Assembly: GCF_026157085.1 (NCBI RefSeq)
Contig: NZ_JANPVN010000001.1
Location: 1,054,001 to 1,118,000 of the forward strand
Length of the DNA: 64,000 nt
Direction of reading: 5' to 3'
Source of the DNA: Sphingomicrobium arenosum
Lineage (GTDB): Bacteria; Pseudomonadota; Alphaproteobacteria; Sphingomonadales; Sphingomonadaceae
In this document: positions 63,986 through 64,000 of the stretch, in pieces
Layout: every line of letters begins with the position of its first letter
How positions within the stretch are numbered: the stretch's first letter is position 1
Notes under the pieces: generated by a model
Told to the model about the DNA's origin: nothing
Databases searched by the model: none
Seen by the model: the letters and a program-made list of their open reading frames with translations, nothing else
Translations under genes and position numbers: made by a program

Positions 63986-64000
63986 AGACCATCGGCCCCA
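63982..64000 (+). CDS. Start of the gene after rph (possibly rdgB)
   Basis: Six full codons remain (MKTIGP). The ATGA overlap with rph fits the usual rph-rdgB (XTP/dITP diphosphatase) order, but the sequence is too short to confirm. Confidence 0.35.

Overview
The window is a GC-rich (by eye about two-thirds G+C), densely packed bacterial chromosome segment. Its closest fit is an alphaproteobacterium of the order Sphingomonadales. Supporting signs are the cell-cycle regulator GcrA, an alphaproteobacterial petABC (cytochrome bc1) operon, proteins with the sphingomonad-style (I/V)VVTGY N-terminal motif, a vgr-related HEMTH protein, and dispersed short palindromic repeats of the CCCCAGC...GCTGGGG and CGTCATTGCGAG types. 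I see no tRNA, rRNA, CRISPR array, prophage or insertion sequence. The window is mostly core genome with several lineage-specific blocks.

Layout. 1-3.2 kb: end of a Tad/Flp pilus locus (cpaE, tadB, tadC). 3.3-7.0 kb: a small membrane protein, a repeat-rich gap, then glyS/glyQ on the minus strand. 7.1-9.0 kb: a compact plus-strand operon of very small membrane proteins plus an XRE-type regulator, behind a promoter with inverted repeats. 9.0-14.9 kb: four TraB/GumN-family paralogues around a subtilisin-like protease, all predicted to be exported. 15-21 kb: rplY-pth, a divergent pair of 2OG-Fe(II) oxygenase-like genes, a serine hydrolase, ychF and a MaoC-like gene. 21-25 kb: petABC (minus) divergent from hemF. 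25-31 kb: a membrane protein, lipB, a small lipoprotein, queC-queE, and argD-hslO. 31-33.6 kb: a DRY-repeat envelope protein, an ABC-2 permease, and gcrA divergent from it.

33.8-50 kb: a run of exported hydrolases (serine hydrolase, Xaa-Pro peptidase-like M24, amidohydrolase, a further serine hydrolase and a further M24 protein). They are interleaved with parE, two tandem paralogues of unknown function carrying a VVTGY motif and a TonB-C-like tail, a potassium channel, a DUF1963 protein and rimO. 50-55 kb: OmpA-like and SIMPL-domain envelope proteins, an M17 aminopeptidase, a MarR regulator, and an SH3-only protein that looks like the N-terminal part of a C40 peptidase. 54.8-57.4 kb: mltG-fabF-acpP. 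57.5-60.2 kb: four translationally coupled genes of unknown function ending in the HEMTH protein. 60.1-64 kb: a nucleotidyltransferase-like gene, a poly-proline lipoprotein, grpE-hrcA, a DUF6438 lipoprotein, rph, and the first codons of the gene after rph.

No single locus is clearly a known defence or mobile system. The best candidates for undescribed biology are the TraB x4/subtilisin block, the small-membrane-protein/XRE operon, the tandem VVTGY/TonB-C-like proteins and the four-gene 57.5-60.2 kb operon. Gene functions rest on motifs read by eye from the translated sequence; no database search was run.
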